64,000 nucleotides of DNA from Malania oleifera (GCF_029873635.1 NC_080420.1:124318719-124382718), one strand, 5' to 3'. Counted from the stretch's first letter, positions 10,761 through 24,462 are shown. Numbers and translations: made by a program. Notes: generated by a model from the sequence alone, not told the origin.

Positions 10761-12409
10761 TAGGATTTTTTACATATTGTGTATCATTTGATAATTTCTT
10801 TGGATATTCTTCTGACACATGATCCTTTCTGTAACATAACACTAGTGTTTAAAATTTAAATTCTTATGAAGGAGCTTCATTTTGGCTCATTTAAAAAGAA
10901 AATAAGCTAGTCCATGCCTCCTTGTAATCCTTTGCTCAGTTCATGTTTAAAAATTAGTAATTACTGTATATTGCATACTCATAGTAAGCTTCCTTTTCAT
11001 CATATATATGTGTGTGCGTGTATTTTTTCCTTTTATTTATGAATCTGATGAAATATGAATTAAGGAGAATACAGAGACTAAGCTATGGTGATGTGAGTTG
11101 GACCTAGAATACATGATACATTGTTGACATATGAGCTGATCTTGTGTTACTTATTAATGAGATCTGTGGTCATGAATATATATTGTTTGGACTTCTTTTA
11201 TGATTATTACAATGAAGGAGAATATATAATTTCTGAATCAAAGATGTAAGTGCATAGTATTTATTTATTTATGCATGTCCTTCCAGCAAAGTTATTCATT
11301 AAAAGTCATTTAATAAGAACTTAAGGCTGCAGAAGTTTAAAACCTTCTATACTTACCGCGAGTGAGGCATCCTCACAAATTATATCTTTAAGGCATGCAG
11401 TACACGTAGTACCTCTGATCTCTACCTGTCACTGTTGACTTCACTTTGAAGCATTTTCTGTTACGAAGTTAAATATCATATTTGAGCTCATTATACTTGT
11501 TTTTAATTCTTGTCTTTGGGTTCTGGTGCATTTGCAGATGGTAGCTTGGACACCTGGAACTGCAAATAGTCTAAAAGCTGTGAGGTCTGTTTTTCCTTGG
11601 GATTTGGCTTAGTGTTACGAAACATGACTACGGCAATCAAATGTTAAAAAAAAAAAAAAAAACTGCACCAGTAGGCCCCAAGGCAGTTAGGGAGAAGTAG
11701 AGAGACAAATCCTTTCTTTCTCTTCTTTCTTTATCTTGTGCTAATATTTCGTGCCATATTCTATTCCACTTTATAATCATCCCTTGTGATGCACACTGTT
11801 ACAAAATCAATCAATCAATTAATTAATTATAGAATATGGGTAATCAACCATGTGGAATTATGATTCCTGATCCAAAAAAATTGCCCTGGAGGATGTAGTG
11901 TATTGAGGAGTGATTTTTTTTTTTTTTTTCTGGGAATAGTTGTATTATGTGGCCTCTAATCACCAAGTTGATGTCATCTGTGTGTGTGCGCGTGCGCGCG
12001 CATGTGTAGGATGTCGAGTGGTTGTCTACATTCTACAAAGCTTTCAATCCTCCAATGTTCTGCAAAGCTCCAGGAAAATGCTGAGTTGAAGCTTGAGGCA
12101 TAAATCATTGTAATTTGAAATCATGTCAAAAGGCATAAAAATAAGAAAAACTATTCTTCAAGGCAAAAATAAGTTGGAGAATTAAACATGTTATCGGGAG
12201 TAATCCAGAACTGATACAAAAGAAAAAATCAAAATCTGTATTGGAATGCCTCCCTGTGGATTTACTTTTAGTCCTTGTGCCAAAAACCAAGGAGTACAAA
12301 GGAAATTTAAAAGAAGATCTTGTTGTCGCCCACTAACACAGGCAGGCCACTAAAAACAGATATATAGGAAGTTAGGGTTAGGAGAAGCAGATGAGAAATA
12401 AGATTTTTT
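10761..12409. other. 3' flank of the PPR gene and spacer
   Basis: Presumed 3' UTR then AT-rich spacer. Poly-A (about 11645-11661), poly-T (about 11914-11928) and a TGTGTGTGCGCGTGCGCGCGC alternating purine-pyrimidine run (about 11979-12003) are the only features of note. No protein-coding signal. Confidence 0.6.
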
Positions 12410-12760
12410 ATTTTTAGCCATTTGTCCTCTATGTAAATAGTGGATTCATGATAAGGGCTCCTTTTTTTATAGAAAAAGAAATTCATTAGATAAAGAAAGA
12501 ATGTAGAATCAGGAGAGAAGACGTCTCCTTAACGAAATCTGCGAATCTCCAGGAAAGCCAAAAAATAAAAAAATAAGAAAAAACACAAAAATAAAAAACA
12601 GCAAAAGAAAATCAACACGCCTTAAGAAGAGACTGCCAATCACACCAAACATCTATAATACACTTCCCCTTGAAATTTCCAATGCCCACACACCATAAAG
12701 AAGCCATAAAAAGAACCTTTTCCCACACCTATAGCTTAGCAACAACCCAATGAAGCAGCA
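12410..12760 (-). mobile_element. 3' end of an L1-type LINE, fragment
   Basis: Read on the minus strand, one frame gives GNFKGKCIIDVWCDWQSLL, which resembles the extreme C-terminus of plant L1 ORF2 proteins just after the zinc-finger region, followed by an untranslated tail with ATCTAATGAATTTCTTTTTC and a terminal A run (read from the plus strand as a T run near 12463). Only this 3' end is recognisable. Truncated at its 5' side, as is usual for LINE copies. Confidence 0.4.
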
Positions 12761-12789
12761 GTATATTTTTTTCCTCAATTTTTAACTCG

Positions 12790-15410
12790 AGAAAATTTGT
12801 TTTATTCATTTACATATTCCCTAGTGCAAGTATTATTATTTTAAATCCAGTTTATAGTCTCCAGTAATGATTGTTTCCTTTTTGTTTTCAATCTCTTGGA
12901 AGCTGTCTTAAGATTTTCCTTTCAGCCTTTTGTCTTACATCTTTTCCAAGGAGCTGAAGGGTTTCCCATCAGGGAACTGTGCATATTATTAAAGACAAAA
13001 TGCTGAAAAACATTATCTTATGTCATGGAACACCAAGAACTCTAAAATGAATGCCCATCAACCAAGGCAGTAGCTGTAGAATCCTCATGCATGCAGAGGT
13101 AAATATACTGCCAAATGCACAAAATTTCAGTCCTCTCGCTCTCCCTCTCTCTCTCTCTTTCTTAAATTGCATTGACAATGTACAATAGTTTCTTATTTGA
13201 GCTTTTTTTAGTTGTTTCTGACATTCCACAAAATATCAAGCTGCACTACATGACTATTCAAGCATATCCAAAGCTATTTCTTTGCTCCTCCATAATTTAC
13301 TGTCCAAATTCCAATTCACTTGATGATCTAATATCCAATCCTGAAGTTGTAAAGAGACTTGTTACAGAGATTGAAGTTTTACATCTTTTCTGGATGAAAA
13401 GAGACCTATCAGTTCCTTTCCGTTTCAATTCACTTGGAAAACAGCAGTGCAACAGGGGAAATAATGCAGTATTTAACAAACAAAATTGTTACATGTACAG
13501 CACAGCAGCCCTAAAGATAAATTTTTTATATATTTTATCAATTCCGTTCAAGGATATCTCATCATGGGCATTGACAGGTCTCAAGCATGCATGCATCAAT
13601 CTATTTTGTCAAATGGACAGCGTATGGCCGAATCTGCCAAGGACCACCTATTATAACTTACTCTCCGCGAGGTCTTTGTTTCATCTCATTATCCATTTAA
13701 AAATCCTCATTTATCCCCTCTGGCTGCTGCTGAATTAATGTCCAGGTGACTATCCTTTTCAACACTCTTATCATATTCATATTTTTTAATGCTCTGCTTG
13801 CAGGTTCCCCCTCTCTTGAGCTTGGTATAGTTTCCAATTCTCAAATCCAGGCAGTCATGGGCAGAGGGGGCTGATACATTTAAATCATTTGGGGCCCTAA
13901 TTATCGCTCCATTTTCTTGATGCTTGCGATGGGCATGGTGTCTTTAACACATGCCATGGGCAGAGAGGATTGATGCGTTTAAATAGCATGGACATAATTA
14001 GGCAAAAGAACAGTACTTTAAATCATATTGTGAGCATAATTCAAAAACCATATTTCTGCAATGGCAAATCACAAGAGCCACATGATATAGAAGCCAATAT
14101 TTAGTGCAGCAAAAGCAGTTTTAGATTGTAAATATCTGATTTAAGAATAATTTACAGCCTTTGAAAATGTCAAAACATGTTAGATTGGTTTTGGTCTTGT
14201 GGGCATGTGGTGCTTGCAGGCAAGCGCAGATAGGGGCCTACAGAAAATGTTAGCAATGACCAAAGAAAGAATCCTATATCTGTGCATGGTCCAATTGAAT
14301 GGGCTCTGCAACCAAGAAGGAATTTTATAATTTGAGGCCAGTCCCACAACATGCATTAATTTACAATATCCTCTGTTCTTCTCACATATCTGTACCAGCC
14401 ACTGTATTTTTTTTTTCTGAATTTCGTTTCTTTCAGTGCAAGAATTTCTTTTTAATTCTTTTTTTACATGTTATCGTCAGGTGACTCTAGTGAATCCCAA
14501 GTAGTATATGCAAAAAATATTTCAGATACAAATTTTGTTCATTTATCAGATTATTTTTAGACACCGTTTTACACATCATCTTCAGGTCAGTATTTCAGAT
14601 GCCAAACTTTATTCATTCATCAATTATTTTTTGCTGCGTTGGACTGGTGGTTAGGAATTAACACAAACGCTATAGCTTCTACTCCAAATGTTCCAAGCTT
14701 GTAGGCTTGTAGCTCATGTGCTTAGGTTTTGTCATGATTCACGCACTCACAACAAAAAAAACTGCTGTTAAAGTCTGTTGCAGTGGAAAACAGACAGTTC
14801 TCTGTACTGTGAGCAGATCATGCTTCAGACAAATGTTTCTGGTTTACTGAATCAGCACCGAGTTTAATCAGTACAAGGCATTAGTGTGACAAGAAAGGAA
14901 TTTGTGTGTCAAATAAGTTTAAATATTGTTTACCTCCTGAATTGGATCATAATGTCTGAAGTCGAGAATGCATGGCTTATTGTATTCATGTGTGGCATGT
15001 GATTTATTTGAATACTGAATCAGTCTAATGTTGCTTGGCTTGGTGTCAGGCTGCCTTCCCCGTCTCAGTGATGGTAAGCATGCAAAATATAAGTGAAATT
15101 CATGGTGATTATAAGTCACTGGTAGTCAAACAACTCATGTGGAGTGGGGTTGCTTTGTGGTGGGTTTCTTCATTTGATCTTGCAGACTCTGAAACTTGGT
15201 AGCATATGTCAATGAAACAACAAAATTAAAAAGTAGGTAGCTACCAAAGCTGTGGATATTTTACTTTCTGATTATGTGCTTTTTTTTGTTTTTTGTTTTT
15301 TTGTTTAAAATTATCTGTGATTGTTTAATATTTTGAGGGATTGGCTTCCTAAACGGTCTCTCCTTATGAAAAGGTAGGTAAAGTCATATATATTATGATA
15401 AGATTGTAAG
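12790..15410. other. Intergenic DNA, nothing recognised
   Basis: The longest open frame (about 13178-13738, plus) has no recognisable motif and a composition expected by chance in AT-rich DNA. A short CT tract lies near 13137-13160. Copies of GTATTTCAGAT-type words around 14518-14620 form a loose local duplication. No RNA gene found. Confidence 0.5.
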
Positions 15411-15419
15411 TGGGTCAAG

Positions 15420-15760
15420 TTAGGCTACAAGTTACTCTAATTCAACTTCTTTCGTACTTTATTTGTGTTTGATTCAAACTTGAACTACTCTGAGTAGGCT
15501 GACGAATTGAGTTCAAGTTTTGTATTACTAATCATCAATCTAATAAAATATATACTTTATACTAATACCTAATATTATTTTACAATCAAATTTTACTTAA
15601 TTGACTCAAGCTTGACTTTGCAATTGAGTTGAGCTTCAATTCAACAATTATGGCATTGATCGATTGAGTTTGAGTTGAGCATTGAGTATAAAAATTTTGA
15701 ATTAAGTTCAAGCTGCTCTCGTTGCTCTGACTCGACTCAATTTGAGTGGACTTTGCATTG
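15420..15760 (+). repeat. Diverged dispersed repeat, copy 2
   Basis: Same family and orientation as 2190-2445: shared AACAATTATGG, CGATTGAGTTTGAGTTGAGC, ATTAAGTTCAAGCTG and GACTCGACTCAATTTGAG blocks in the same order. This copy extends further left and may be more complete. Class unknown. Confidence 0.5.
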
Positions 15761-18700
15761 GGCAGAAGCCTCATGCATGCACCAAACTTCTCTTTTTTAT
15801 TTTTCCTTTCTTTGGTCTTAGTTAATCCTCATTTATATTCTTGTTGTTCATAACTTCATATTATGTGAGGTGTACTCTTTTTCTTTCTCTGGCTTCTTTT
15901 TTTTGCTTTGCCCATTCATTTTATTGGTTGTCATATCATGGAACTTGGAACAACTGGACGGTGGAGCTGATTTGACATAGTTTGGAAAATAGACTTTTCT
16001 TCTGATTGCATTTGTGGTCTAAAATTTCCTACCTAGAACCTTATCCTAACTCATTGTTAAATGATGTAACACCAATACTACCCTAAAATACTTTTTCTGC
16101 CCTGTTTTTCTTTCCTTTTTCTCCTTTCATTTTTCTTTGTGTCTATCTATCTAAACTTATCTATCAACACTGAGCCAGAGAACAGAGTTTTTTCAAAATA
16201 TGTGCAAAAACATTTCTTTTTTGAAAACGAATGCAATTTGGCTGGTTTATGGGCGAGAAAGAAGGGGGTGGATGCCCACCCACCTCCCATGTCTCTGCCA
16301 TTAAACTTAATTGAGTCCTAACGAAAAGCTATCGACCTTTCGGTTTGACAAACGATTTTAAAATTTTCATACATTTTCTTTAGATTTGGTAAAAAGATGT
16401 AATTTATATATATATATTTTGGGATACTTATATGCTCTCTCTAAACTTGACTGTAAAGTAGGGGTATGATTTCAAAGATTAAATGTCAAGGGAGATGATG
16501 CAAGGGCAGCATCAATAATTTGCAGCCACGTTATTTTCACACAAGTGGGAACTCATGTTCATTTCTCAAATTCAAATTCAACAACTCCCAACAACATTAC
16601 TTTCACATACTATTTATGAGAAAGTTTCTTTGCATGAAATCACCCATATACTCCTAAAACAACATAAATGACAAACAAACACTATATTACACAAATATTA
16701 AAAATAACCTCCAAATACACATAATCGTAAGTATACTAATTAACACTAACACATAATAAGTTACTGATTAAACCCAACCATCCTCAATCCAATTCTTTTT
16801 ATATATTCTTCAACAAGGATCTTTCCAAATTTTTGTTTCTTGTGAGTTTCATGGAAATTTTATTAAAGTTAGAAGAAGTTTGAGTTTTTTTTACTAAAGG
16901 TGAAGAAAGATTTGCAAAATTTTTAGAATTTTAGAAAAAAAAAATTGTGATTTTTTTTTTTCTATTATCAAATCTCACAGTATCTAAAAACAAAATAATA
17001 GTTTTGCATGGGTGGTACCGGAGGGTAGGGTAACGCTAAAAACATATATGGTAGGCAGAGGCAGTAGGCACCAAATCTAAAACCACAATGGGAGAAGGGA
17101 CAAGTAATTTGAGGTTGGGATAATGTCCCCGTCCAACTCATTGTGTGGCCTGTGGGTGTGGGGGAAGAGAGGAATATTGTGGTGTTTATAATGGATACAA
17201 ACAACATAACAAAAGGCAGGGTCACGTGAACTCCACACCTTCCCCTCCAATTCCCAAGCCAAACACCTAAAGTTGGGTTCCTTAATTGTGAAGGGCACCC
17301 TGTGCCTTGAGGACCTCCTTGTTGCTGTTCACAACTTGTGGTTGGACTGGAAGCTTTTATATGGCATTATGTCGCATCATTCCCTCCCCTCCCTACCTCA
17401 TGAATGGGTGCATGCACCCTAGAGCTAGATGAAAACAGGAGAGATTGGGTAAGGGGCCCTATTCGACAAGTACAAAGCTAATGCATTTAACTCAAACAGA
17501 GAATAGAGACGGAAGATCTCAATTCTCATAAGGTGACTCAGAGAAAAGGACAAACTGTTAACTCAAACATGATTAACAAAATAAAAAATTTAATGTGGGT
17601 TTCTTTATTCATAATTACGTAATTATGCAACATGTCCCTCAAATGGTGAATTCGAATTTTTGTCTTCATTCTGATTAGTATAATCCATCTCTTTTTTATC
17701 TCCTACCACGTTAACGTTTGTTTTTGAAAATTTCACACAATTTTCAGGCAATGGAAAAAAAGAAGGAAACCTGATAAGCCAATGATGACTTACTTCTCAA
17801 TGTGAGGTAAACTTTAGAATGATCTTATTTTGGATGCTATGCCTTTGATTGTATTTAAGATTATATATTTAAGTGAATATATATATGGAAGGTTGTTGCA
17901 CAACATGTTTGGACTTTATCAATCAATTTAAAGGCAAACCCTTTTGTTATTAAATAAAAAATTCATGCAAAAACCTACCGCATTGGATTGCAATGGTGAG
18001 CGTCTCTTGTAGTCTCTACAGATGAATGCCAATGTATTAACATCAATTAACAATGACCCCTTTATAAAAGACAAACAAACATCCAATCCCTCAAAATCTC
18101 ATTGACCCAAATCTAATCCCACTGTTCTTTAATTGAATTTTAATTATCACTTAAGTCCATCTCAATTCTTTACTAATACTTTCCTAATCTTCCTTTTTTA
18201 TATGATTACCCACAACAGGGTCTGTAGTACAAAATCAATGGGCCCTACCCCTAATCTTGTAAGATAAAGGCAGTGATTTGGGTGTCTCCCATTTCTTAAT
18301 TCTAATTAAAGGCACACCTGAAAAGACAATGCTGACCTTATTACTACAACGATATGCTCCCATAATCAAAGAGCATCTGTGACATATTACTTAAAATAAT
18401 ATTTCAAAAGGGGGCACAATATTTTTTTAACTTATTATAAACTGCACTTCAATCAATGTTATAAATACTGCACTATAAAAACAAACCACAATCCCTAAAA
18501 AGTAATTGTGTTAAACTGTCTCTTATTCAAATGATAGTCCACTTAAAACTTGTAAGAGATAGATATATTTTGTGTGAAGTCAGAGCCTTTTCTATATATT
18601 GTGTCTTGAATTGGGACGCAAGGATAAAATATTATTGTATAAAGATATTTTAAAATTTTTACATTGAATTATTTATGTAACTTGGGTTGAAATTTTGAAA

Positions 18701-19970
18701 TGATTTCTTTCTATGAAAAATTGTAAGAATTTTGTGCATATAAGAAACACTAAAAAAAGTCTATTATGTTTTTTCTTTCTTTGATGTTCTATTTTTTCAC
18801 TAGTGTGCATGCTTATATCCCTGCAAATCATTTTTTTACAACAGAGTAAGACAAACATCATCTAAAACATGAACTTCCAAATCTGAACATAACCAGGTTT
18901 AATCAAATGTAGTACTATTATTACAAACAGAGCTGTTTATAATGACACAAGGCAAATAGTGGAAAAGGGTCCCCATCAAAATAATTGGCATGGCAAATCA
19001 CAACCCACCATGGGTTATAGGAAGGCAAGTGGTCTCTCCAAAAACGAAGGCAATGGGAAATTTCAAAGCCCTTCATGAGGAAGTCAATGACTTTATTAAT
19101 GCCTTACACCCAACCATTCAAGCCCTCACATAATGAAATAGGAATCAAGGAAAAAAAAAAAAAAATGAGGGACACACCTCCCCCACATTTAAATGATGTA
19201 TAGACATTATATGGTCTCTTGTACACTACACAACTACACAATTTATTGCAAAAACGAATGAGATAATATTATTGGTCCCCTGATAATATGTTTAAATTCA
19301 AATACATAGAACAGGGACACTGCGCCTTATCTTTGCAATTAGATTCTATATCTTTACTCCCCTGCAAAGCGCGTGAGCAGAGCACTTCAATTATGAGGAG
19401 CATCAATTTTTTTTTTTGTTTTGTTTTTGGAGGGGAGTGTGGGTTTTGGAAACAGCACAATTTCTCAAATGTTTGAATTAATTTTTGATTTGGCAGATTC
19501 CCTGGTTAGGAAAGGGTGCAACTGCTGCAGTTTGATGTAAATTTTTTTTGTAAGGCTTGGCAAGTGTTAATTTTGGGATTTTTCTCTAGAATTTGCTATT
19601 CTTCACAATATTTTAACAGATGAAGCATAATTGAAGCTTTGTTAATGAAAATCTTAAAAATGGCAAGCGGATGTACAAGATTATTCATATTTCTACACAA
19701 GAGGAAAGAAAAATATCAACACCCCATCTTATATTAGCTCACTCTCAACAGTCAAGTCTCAATCGGTAATGCAGAAAAGAAGTAGCAAGGCAGTGGTGAA
19801 TGCATGTGTGGAAGATACGGTAAAGCCGTAAAACAGAGAGGGTGGTTGTGTTATTGTGTGACCCAGTTGTTTCAAAAGCCTCCAAACGTTACGAAGTGAA
19901 CGCTGAATTCAGGATTTGATACTGGAAAGAAACGTGGACCGAGTCAGGTTAAGGCTGCATTAACTCTGGT
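15761..19970. other. Intergenic DNA upstream of PIF3
   Basis: No gene or clear transposon. A CACGTG G-box lies at 17223-17228, about 3.8 kb before the PIF3 ATG; its relevance is uncertain. Homopolymer runs occur near 16936-16961 and 19151-19165. Short open frames look random. Confidence 0.5.
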
Positions 19971-20104
19971 TAAGCTTGCCCAGGCTACATTCACACTGGG
20001 TTGAACTTAAACCCCACGCTGCATTTGCCATTTGCCACGTTCTGCCATACCTCGGTCCCCTCTCACCTTGCAAGCCTTTCGCCGTCTTCTACTGCTTGCA
20101 CTTG

Positions 20105-20135
<31 letters not shown>

Positions 20136-21045
20136 GGGAAACTCCATTCTTTATTTCTTTCTTTAACTTGGGAGGTGAACTACAGATATGTGAGCCTTGT
20201 CCTTTGGGAGGGGTTGAAGCTCTATCAGCTCATAATTTCTGATATTCGCCAATCAAGTCGAGCCCTTTGCATTTTTAATGCATATGGATTAGTGTTCTAT
20301 GCGGACATTAGGCGTGATGAAGAGCTCCGCCTCATTTCTCATGCTGAAAGTTCGTGACTTTTCATGCGATTTATTTGGGGTTTGCTGCTCGTGCACTGTG
20401 TAGTAAGGGGTGGTGGGAATTGAAGCCGAGTTGGGTTTGTTTTATTTGCCATCTTCTGTTTAATTTAATTGAAAAATCGGTCGAGGTTGTTTGAGATTAT
20501 TATTGTATAATATTAGAAATGTGATCAGGGTTTATCTGGGTTTCTTATTTAATGATTAAAAGTGCGTAAAAGATGCAATTTTTTAACTCAGGAGCAGCTC
20601 AATTTCGGATCTTAAGGAACCATTAAAGTGCTGCTTTGACTGTTATTTTATGCCTCCTATATAAATATCTTTTATCTGGGTGATTAGGACGTTAGCATAA
20701 AGGAAGATCTTATTCTGCAAATTTGAACTGTTAGACGAAAAAAACAGAGAAAAAAAAGAAGGGGGGGAGGGGGGGGGGGAGAGAGAGAGAGAGAGAGAGA
20801 GGAGTTCGTCGTTTCCTTCGCTTTTTATTTGTGTTTTCTTGCAAGTTCAAACGGGATTGTCTTGTAGTTCATGGAATTGCTTTGGGTTTAGAATTTAGAG
20901 AGAGAGGTATTCTCAGAGTTGAGGTTTTTAAATTGGTTGCGAAAGCTGCTTGGGTTTCTATTGCTTGGAATTACAATTATATATAAGAATGGAATGCAAA
21001 GGAGTGCCAACTGCTGAATAACAGCGTCTGGTTCAGGTCTTCATC
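19971..21045 (+). promoter_or_regulatory. Probable promoter and 5' leader of PIF3
   Basis: Contains a (CT)n tract (about 20104-20134), a 59-base homopurine tract and several upstream ATGs that open short frames, for example ATGCGATTTATTTGG at about 20363. CT-rich leader tracts are common near plant transcription starts. A leader intron is likely by analogy with PIF3 genes elsewhere but its borders were not fixed. Confidence 0.5.
20746..20804 (+). other. Uninterrupted homopurine tract (A/G), 59 bases
   Basis: The stretch contains only A and G: an A-rich start, then G runs broken by single A, then (GA)n. It lies about 240 bases before the PIF3 start codon on the sense strand. Such tracts can adopt triplex or G-quadruplex structure and bind GAGA-binding (BBR/BPC) proteins; that is inference here. 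Confidence 0.85.
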
Positions 21046-24000
21046 ATGCCTTTCTCTGAACTTCATCGGATGGCTAAGGGGAAGCTCGATTCAACCCACC
21101 AGAAAACTGCCACTTGTTCAACCGATCTTTCTTTCGTGTAAGAAAAAAAAAGCTTTTTTTCTCTCAATTTTTATTGCGTTTGCCATTACAGCTCTTGTGT
21201 TTGTGTTTGTTGAATCCCTTTGATTTTAAGACATCTCTCTCTCTCTCTCTCTTTCTCTCAAATGGTTTTTCATGCAGACCTGACAGTGACTTTGTTGAGC
21301 TAATTTGGGAAAATGGTCAAATTGTGACGCAAAATCAGTCCGGTAGAGCTAGAAAGAATCATTCCATTTCTAACAGTTTCCCATCTTACACCCCCAAGCC
21401 TCGAGATAAAGACACTACTGGAAATGCAGCCAATTCAAGGATGGGAATGTTTGGAGCCATGGATTCTACAATCTTGAATGATTTCCCGCTGTCAGTGCCA
21501 TCTGGCGAAATGAGTTTGAATCAAGATGATGACATGGTACCCTGGTTTAATTACCCAATTGATGATTCATTGCAACATGAGTACTGTTCTTATTTCTTGC
21601 CTGAGTTATCTGGGATAACTGTAAATGACCATTCTGCGCAGAATAATAGTTTTACATCAATAGAGAAGAGAAGCAACTCTAATCTGTTAATGAAGGTTAC
21701 TTCTGGAGATGGTGAACCCACAAGAACACGAAGTAGTCATTTGCATTCTTCCTTGTCATCGCATCAATGCCAGACATTACCATCTCTCAGGTTGAGAGTT
21801 TCAGATTCCATAAGCAATAATACTAGCAATGCTCACCATACCAGTGGTACTAGGGATTCAATTCAAGTGGTAGCCTCGTCCGGTGGTTTCTCCAGCTTGA
21901 ATGTACAGAAGCAAGATTCAGGACTTCCTAGTATAAGCTCCGGTGTTATAAATTTTTCCCATTTCGCCCGACCCGCTGCTCTCGTTAAGGCTAATCTTCA
22001 GAGCATTGGTGCTATGGCTGCTGGAAATGGAAGTAAGGATAAAGTTTCTGCTGCAAGCAGTAGCAATAATGCCAATTCCATGCTCAACAATTTGAATGGT
22101 GCATTACAGAAGGAAATAGGTCCCCGTAGCCAAGCTAATTTGATTCCATCCACAGTTGATTCAAGTCCATTGGTGACCAAGATGTCCGAGCAGGCGACTC
22201 CTGCTAAGCAATCAGAAGTTATGTGCCAAGAAAATACTGTTAAGAGTGATAAATTCTCAAATCAAGTTGCTGGAATGAGCTTGGCGATAGGAATGCCTGA
22301 TGCTGAAAGGTCTGTAGAACCAGCAGTTGCTTCTTCCTCTGCATGCTCAGGAAATAGTATGGAGGGAGCTTCAAATGATCCCAAGCAGAATATGAAGAGA
22401 AAATGCCATGACAATGAAGAGTCTGAAGGTCCAAGTGATGTAAGTTAAAAATATGAAGTTCTCACTCTTCTAAATTTTCCTGCGTCTTTTATCCTTTTGG
22501 TTTTCGTATCCCTTGTTTGAGGAAATCAATTTATTTGCAGGGTGTTGAAGAAGAATCAGTGGGCGTAAGAAAGGCAGTTCCTGCTCGAGGAGGTGCTGGT
22601 TCCAAGAGAAGTCGGGCTGCAGAAGTGCATAACTTATCTGAGAGGGTAAGCAAGACCTTCAGAAGAAAAAATCAGAAGTTATAATAATGAATTTTTTGGT
22701 TGTCATATTAATCTGCATTGTGTGGCTCTTGATTTTAAGACTTAAGTGTACTACTTATATTGCACATTTACAGAGGCGAAGGGATCGGATCAATGAGAAA
22801 ATGCGTGCATTGCAAGAGCTCATACCCAACTGCAATAAGGTTAATTTTTATTTTTACTTTTTGAGAGTTTCTTTTTCATTCATGCAAACTTTGTTTGACG
22901 GCCTCTGCAATTTATGTAATCAATAAAATTATACAATAGGTTTTAATTTCAAGTGAAACATCTTACGTCAGTTTGAAATTAGTTTGTGGAAGTTTAATGT
23001 TTGGAAATTTAAACCCAAAGCTCCAGGCAACAACAGTATATGAAGCTTTAGAGTCAACCTTGAGCTAGACTTCCCTTGCTTGATGTGTAGAATTGGAATT
23101 ATGTCTGAGAACATAACTAGAGCTTGCAGAATTTTAAAGCTTCAACTAGTAAAATAATACTCTTTTAACTTCTGTATTTCGAGTTATACTCACCATCACA
23201 CTTTGGTATTATAAGGTGGACAAGGCTTCAATGCTTGATGAGGCCATTGAGTATTTGAAGACACTTCAACTTCAAGTGCAGGTAAACCTTTTTCTTGCCC
23301 TTTTTTTTCGTTTCCACATCAGAAATTGGATAAGAATACTAACTAATATAGGTTTTATGCACTGTCTTAGCACAGATTATGTCAATGGGAACTGGAATGT
23401 GTATGCCTCCTCCTATGATGTTCCCAACAGGAATGCAACACATGCACACAGCCCATATGGCACATTTTTCACACATGGGTGTCGGAATGAGCATGGGCAT
23501 GGGCATGGGCATGGGAATGGGTTTTGGAATGGGAATGCTTGACATGAATGGTGGTTCTCCTGGTTGCCCCATGTTTCAGGCATCCCCAATGCAAGGATCC
23601 TATTTTTCCGGCCCACCTATCTCGGGGCCAAATAGTTTCCAAAGGATGGGAGCATCTAATCTTCAAATGTTTGGGATTCCTGGTCAAGGACTTAATATGT
23701 CAATGCCAAATGCACCTTTCATTCCTCTGCCTGGTGGGCCTCCAGCGAAGTCGACCATGGGACTGAATGCCTCAGGGGCAGCTGGTCATGTTGAAGTTTC
23801 TGACCCTGCTCCTGCTTCAAGTCCAAAAGATCTTATTGAGAACACCACCTCACAAGTGAACCAGGATACTCATGCCAATTGCTCAATGAATCAAAGATCT
23901 AATCAGGTTTGCTCAATCTTCATGGAATCAAATTTTTTAAGTAAAAAATGAAGTTATTAATATTGGCAAAATGAACATAAAAATAGTTGCTCTTTTTATG

Positions 24001-24462
24001 CTGCATGCACTAAAAATTGACTCAGTGCATTAGAGTATGCCAATGACAGTCATCAGGTCACTGGCTTTCACTCCTGAATTGCTGTATGCAAGGTCAAAGA
24101 TTAGTTTTTTTTTTTGGACCCTTTTTTGGGGGTTTCTGTCCTCGTCTCCATGCCAGTTTACCTTGGTTTATCATTGCTTTGTAATTTTCTAAATTCCTTT
24201 TGTACTCGAGAACTGAAATATTACTGAAGCCTGAAGGTAACATGAAATCTCTTCTGCTTGACGCCTTCTATACTTGATGCCTTTGGAAGGAGTTGCTTAA
24301 AATAAAATGCATTATAAAATTTGTTGGCAACAGGAACCTTGGTCTCAACACAAATAGCTGACTGGTTGTTGAGTCTGGATTTTGGATATCGTTAAATAGA
24401 GAATCATTTTGCATGCCTCTCCCTCCCTCTCCCCATCTTTCTCTCACCTCTCTCTCTCACAC

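Noticed and set aside
13172-13738. Open frame of about 188 codons on the plus strand
   Set aside because: No recognisable domain, composition as expected by chance in AT-rich DNA, no splice or context support.
23339-23687. Minus-strand open frames opposite PIF3 exon 6
   Set aside because: Shadows of the Met/Gly repeat; PIF3 explains the region.
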